The notes beneath the pieces are model-generated. The model was given only the letters and a program-made list of their open reading frames with translations, searched no databases and was not told the origin of the DNA. A DNA stretch of 19,150 bases from Planctomycetaceae bacterium (GTDB lineage: Bacteria > Planctomycetota > Planctomycetia > Pirellulales > UBA1268), in contig CACORA010000035.1 of NCBI GenBank assembly GCA_902629495.1, positions 1 to 19,150 of the forward strand, read 5' to 3'. Positions 16,087 to 19,150 of the stretch are shown one piece after another; the first letter of the stretch is position 1; every line of letters begins with the position of its first letter. Made by a program: the position numbers and the translations under genes.

Positions 16087-16833
16087 TTAGGCAGCGCCAC
16101 TCCGCGTCAGTTCACGAAACCGTTCATCGAGACTTTGACCATTCTGTCTTAAGTCAGCTGGTGTGCCATCAAAACGCAGTCGACCGTCAGCAATGAGAAT
16201 GACTCGATCAGCCATTGCCTCAACCTCTTGAAGAATATGCGTTGACAACAGAATTGTTTTTTGTTGACCAAGTTTTCTGATTGTATCCCGAACTTCACGA
16301 ATTTGATTTGGATCAAGTCCACTCGTTGGTTCATCTAAGATAAGAACGTCCGGCTCGTGCAGGAGCACCTGAGCCATCCCAACTCTCTGTCGATATCCCT
16401 TGGAGAGTTTACCGATTGCCTTGCCGATGACACTTCCAAGTTCGCATTGCTTGACGACAGCCTCAATACGTCGTTCGCGATGCTCCCGAGAAAGTCCCCG
16501 AGCGTCTGCAAAGAACTCAAGCAAACTACGAGGTGTCATATCTGGATACAAAGGACCATTTTCTGGCAGATATCCCAACCGAGCTGCAGCTTTCAATCGA
16601 TCCGTCGACATGTCGAAGCCAGCCACTCGTGCACTACCTGCCGAGGGAGCGAGATAGCCAGTAAGCATTTTCATCGTTGTACTTTTACCGGCACCATTCG
16701 GGCCAAGAAATGCAACAATCTCACCACGTGGCACACGAAAAGAAATATCTTCAGTCGCTATGAATTGACCGTAATACTTTGTCAGTCCATCCGCTTCAAT
16801 CATGGCTGGTTGGCTGGCGATAGTGTCATCCAT
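16087..16833 (-). CDS. ABC transporter ATP-binding protein, GldA-like
   Basis: This 248-residue ATPase has Walker A GPNGAGKS (44-51), signature LSKGYRQR (143-150), Walker B DVLILDEP (162-169) and the switch histidine His199. The Q-loop reads GYLPENGPLY (87-96), with no glutamine, as in GldA-type ATPases. It would sit on the inner face of the membrane and power the permease encoded 30 bases downstream. One ATPase gene serves the module, so it presumably works as a homodimer. ATG 16833 is preceded by AGAGG at a nine-base distance. A terminator-like hairpin lies directly before that ribosome binding site, so this gene may head its own operon or be subject to read-through from nadB. Confidence 0.93.
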   Translation of the reverse strand: MDDTIASQPAMIEADGLTKYYGQFIATEDISFRVPRGEIVAFLGPNGAGKSTTMKMLTGYLAPSAGSARVAGFDMSTDRLKAAARLGYLPENGPLYPDMTPRSLLEFFADARGLSREHRERRIEAVVKQCELGSVIGKAIGKLSKGYRQRVGMAQVLLHEPDVLILDEPTSGLDPNQIREVRDTIRKLGQQKTILLSTHILQEVEAMADRVILIADGRLRFDGTPADLRQNGQSLDERFRELTRSGAA

Positions 16834-16850
16834 GTTTTAGGTCCTCTTGG

Positions 16851-16871
16851 AAAAAGCCAACAATCGGCTTT
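16851..16871 (-). terminator. Terminator/attenuator-like hairpin between nadB and the ABC operon
   Basis: On the minus strand AAAGCC and GGCTTT (16871-16866 and 16858-16853) form a six-pair stem, extendable to eight with A-T and G-T pairs, with a 3-base loop, and a run of five T ends the structure. It lies about 85 bases after the nadB stop and only a few bases before the ribosome binding site of the ATPase gene. It could end nadB transcripts or attenuate the ABC operon. The remainder of the 120-base gap is AT-rich, with GGCCATGGCC at 16922-16931 and no clear promoter. Confidence 0.4.
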
Positions 16872-16953
16872 GCAACAACGTTCCCTTATTTTTACTTGAA
16901 TTTTAATATGGGCAATCCCCCGGCCATGGCCCGCTCAAGAAGCACATCTTTGC

Positions 16954-18678
16954 TCATTCCACCGAAAAACTTGACTCTCTTGACTCCGTCGAATCAGGAA
17001 CTGGTGCAATTTGAGGAATTGTACAACCACGCTGCCAACTAATGTGAACTTTCCAATCATCATTTTTAGGGGCAGGATGATCACAACGGTAATGCACACC
17101 CCGACTTTCCTCTCGCACGATTGCCGCGCGAATCATAAGTTGTGCTGACTCCAACATGTTTTGAAGTTGCCACCCAGATGAGTCAGAGAATTGTCTTGGT
17201 AAAACGTAACGGCACCAACTATCAACTGTCGACAAAGCTTCTGTCAACTGTGAACCACTTCTTTCAACCCCAACATGTCTCCACATAAGTGCACGAAGTG
17301 AATTTCGAATATCACCGAGGTCAAGAGATTCAGAAACAGACTGGGATTCGATAGATTTGTCTTGACGACGGTTTGCAAGCATAGGCACATGAAAATTGTT
17401 GTGCTCCTGTTCATAACCGTTTGTGATTATCTCTTCACTGGCTACCTCTCCAGCCCGAGCCCCATAAACAAGTCCTTCCAAAAGACTGTTACTCGCAAGC
17501 CTGTTTGCCCCATGCAACCCACTTGAGGTCACTTCACCAGCTGCAAAAAGCCTCGGGACAGATGTTCGAGCATGCTCGTCAACCTGAACGCCACCAATCA
17601 TGTAGTGAGCTCCAGGCCGAACGGGTATTTTGTCCTGAGTCAAGTCAAGACCGAACTTGCTACAGATCTCAGCCATACCAGGAAATCGCTCACGCACCAT
17701 TTCAGAATTCAAATGTGACAGGTCAAGATACACGTTCGAATGATGCGTGCGCTGCATAACCTCAGTAATTGAACGAGAGACAACATCACGCGGTGCAAGT
17801 TCGGACCGATCATCAAAGTCTGGCATGAATCGTCGCCCATGACGGTCAACGAGATGGGCACCAGCTCCTCGAACCGCCTCCGTAATCAGGCTCCTCGAAC
17901 CGCCAGCTATATACAGCACGGTAGGGTGAAATTGCATGAATTCCATGTCCCGAACTTTGGCCCCAGCCCGCCATGCCAATGCAATTCCATCACCACTTGC
18001 CCCTGACGGATTCGTAGACTCGCGATAAATCTGACCAAGCCCACCAGTAGCAAGAATAGTTCTCTGGGCCCATACGATTGTCTTGCCGTGTGAAGGATTC
18101 CATACAATGGCCCCTCGGCAAAGACCCTCGTGGGTAACAAGATCTATCGTGAACGTTTCAGGCCATACTTGAAGATTTTCAAGTGTTTTTGCCTTTTGAA
18201 TAACAGCTCGCATGACTTCCCGACCAGTGGAATCTCCAAGAGCATGGACAATCCTGTGATGGCTATGACCACCCTCTCTGCCGAGTTCGAGTGAACCATC
18301 ACGAGCATCAAACTTCGTCCCCCACGCAATCAGTTCATTGATACGACTGGGGGCTTCACGAACAACTGTGTCAACTGTTTTCTCATGACAGAGACCACCT
18401 CCGGCAACCACTGTATCAGCAATATGGTGATCAAAACGATCCTCAGGATCGATGACCCCAGCGATACCTCCCTGAGCCCATTGGCTCGATGAACTTCGAA
18501 GATCATCCTTTGATACAACCGTTACCGACAACTGTGGATCGACAGCTAACGCTGCCCTAAGACCAGCCAAGCCTCCACCAAGAATGAGCACATCTGTAAA
18601 ACAGTGCGAAACTCGCTTCGGATTAAAAGCAACGAGGTATCGTGGTCCCTGAAACATCGCTTCGCAAGAGTGTGTCAT
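16954..18678 (-). CDS. nadB: L-aspartate oxidase (NadB)
   Basis: NadB is a cytosolic flavoprotein that oxidises L-aspartate to iminoaspartate, the first step of de novo NAD synthesis before quinolinate synthase NadA. The 574-residue protein has the FAD-binding GGGLAGLRAA (34-43), SSQWAQGGIAG (64-74), TGGLGQIY (211-218) and GANRLASNSLLEGL (390-403). Catalytic residues His251, Arg297, His358 and Arg393 are all present, each seven positions from its E. coli counterpart. The family shares its fold with succinate dehydrogenase and fumarate reductase flavoproteins. SSQWAQGGI, the length and the absence of linked SDH subunits favour NadB. The ATG overlaps the stop of the preceding gene as ATGA (18678-18675), indicating translational coupling. 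nadA and nadC are not in the window. Confidence 0.95.
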   Translation of the reverse strand: MTHSCEAMFQGPRYLVAFNPKRVSHCFTDVLILGGGLAGLRAALAVDPQLSVTVVSKDDLRSSSSQWAQGGIAGVIDPEDRFDHHIADTVVAGGGLCHEKTVDTVVREAPSRINELIAWGTKFDARDGSLELGREGGHSHHRIVHALGDSTGREVMRAVIQKAKTLENLQVWPETFTIDLVTHEGLCRGAIVWNPSHGKTIVWAQRTILATGGLGQIYRESTNPSGASGDGIALAWRAGAKVRDMEFMQFHPTVLYIAGGSRSLITEAVRGAGAHLVDRHGRRFMPDFDDRSELAPRDVVSRSITEVMQRTHHSNVYLDLSHLNSEMVRERFPGMAEICSKFGLDLTQDKIPVRPGAHYMIGGVQVDEHARTSVPRLFAAGEVTSSGLHGANRLASNSLLEGLVYGARAGEVASEEIITNGYEQEHNNFHVPMLANRRQDKSIESQSVSESLDLGDIRNSLRALMWRHVGVERSGSQLTEALSTVDSWCRYVLPRQFSDSSGWQLQNMLESAQLMIRAAIVREESRGVHYRCDHPAPKNDDWKVHISWQRGCTIPQIAPVPDSTESRESSFSVE

Positions 18679-19150
18679 TCGCTCTTTGCGCCCTGTAGAA
18701 AGGCTCTTACTTGCTCACGATATTCACTTGGGGGTTTGCTACGCCGCCCCTCGGCTTCCCCGCCTTGAGTTTCAGTTGGTACCTCGCGTGCAGAACGCAC
18801 ACCCCGTGGACGTAAACCAAGGCTACGAAGTGTTTGCTGGTATTCATTAAGTTTCTCCGCGTCTTTGCTCGCTGCACGTTGCTGCATTTCTCGCCAACGA
18901 TTAATGAATGCCTGAGCCTGCTCCTGAGTCCAGCCAAGTTCATCAAGAATATCTGTTTCGCCAGAATCAATCGCATCCTCGAGATGCTTTAAGGCGAGAT
19001 CAGTGGCATTTTGAGCATGCGAAAGATTTTCCTCTTCCCATTTCATCTCGCGACTACTGAGATTTCCTTCTCCCTCGGACCGATCTGCCGGCAATTGTCC
19101 CTCGCCGCTCTGCCAAGATCCATTGTTCTGATCACCCTTGCCGTCACCCT
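18675..19150 (-). CDS. C-terminal part of an unrecognised, probably large planctomycete protein
   Basis: The frame is open to the right edge, so the N-terminal part is missing. A TTG at 19094 could serve as a start, but in-frame codons continue upstream through a Gly/Asp/Asn/Gln-rich stretch and no ribosome binding site favours it. The visible 158 residues begin with low-complexity Gly/Ser/Glu/Gln sequence. A helical, acidic and amphipathic part follows, with LDELGWTQEQAQAFINRW, then a basic linker with LRSLGLRPRGVR and an ending PSEYREQVRAFLQG. This looks like the tail of a long, low-complexity-rich protein. From memory, such tails occur on large membrane proteins of planctomycetes, perhaps of the DUF4175 type, but I cannot confirm that. 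No enzyme motif is visible. It overlaps nadB by four bases. Confidence 0.7.
   Translation of the reverse strand, partial: GDGKGDQNNGSWQSGEGQLPADRSEGEGNLSSREMKWEEENLSHAQNATDLALKHLEDAIDSGETDILDELGWTQEQAQAFINRWREMQQRAASKDAEKLNEYQQTLRSLGLRPRGVRSAREVPTETQGGEAEGRRSKPPSEYREQVRAFLQGAKSE

Noticed and set aside
16922..16931. GGCCATGGCC palindrome after nadB
   Set aside because: It is a short perfect palindrome but has no loop or T run and no second copy that I saw; chance is likely.
1..19150. CRISPR arrays, tRNA or rRNA genes, insertion sequences, toxin-antitoxin or phage genes
   Set aside because: I looked for direct repeats, tRNA-like ends, transposase motifs and small paired genes and saw none; coding sequence covers nearly the whole window.

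Overview
The window looks like a piece of a planctomycete chromosome, most likely from a marine Pirellulaceae-type lineage of moderate GC content. This is inferred from gene content and protein style: an ABC-2 permease fused to a GldG-like domain followed by a DUF4340 protein with a long Glu/Lys-rich insert, a divergent Nramp-like carrier, an LptD-like outer-membrane protein carrying its own OstA-type repeats, and an Asp/Glu-rich protein tail feeding into nadB. All genes are chromosomal housekeeping or cell-envelope types. I see no insertion sequence, phage gene, CRISPR array, tRNA or rRNA.

Layout. (1) Positions 1-4275, minus strand: an Nramp-superfamily carrier cut by the left edge (no stop in the window), preceded by an lptD/OstA-like gene. 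(2) Positions 4276-4685: a 410-base divergent intergenic region with a good minus-strand sigma70-like promoter for lptD and a GC-richer segment able to form several, partly mutually exclusive, stems. (3) Positions 4686-8509, plus strand: an RND/MMPL-type exporter followed closely by leucyl aminopeptidase (pepA). (4) Positions 8532-19150, minus strand: a long co-directional set. In transcription order it is a protein cut by the right edge, nadB (ATGA overlap), a gap with a terminator-like hairpin, then a tight cluster of ABC ATPase, ABC-2 permease/GldG fusion, DUF4340 protein, fabH and pepF. pepA and pepF converge with 22 bases between them.

How the genes may work together. Much of the window concerns the envelope: LptD-like LPS assembly, an RND carrier that may move lipids or other hydrophobic substrates, FabH starting fatty-acid chains, and a Gld-like ABC system with large periplasmic parts. 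pepA and pepF handle peptide turnover and nadB starts NAD synthesis. The most unusual points are the Nramp-like protein lacking both signature metal-site motifs, the one-sided loss of the proton-relay Asp in the RND protein, the ATPase/permease-GldG/DUF4340 module in one operon with fabH, and the structured lptD/RND intergenic region.

Limits: families were assigned by reading motifs, with no database search. Promoter, terminator and RNA-structure calls come from inspection only.
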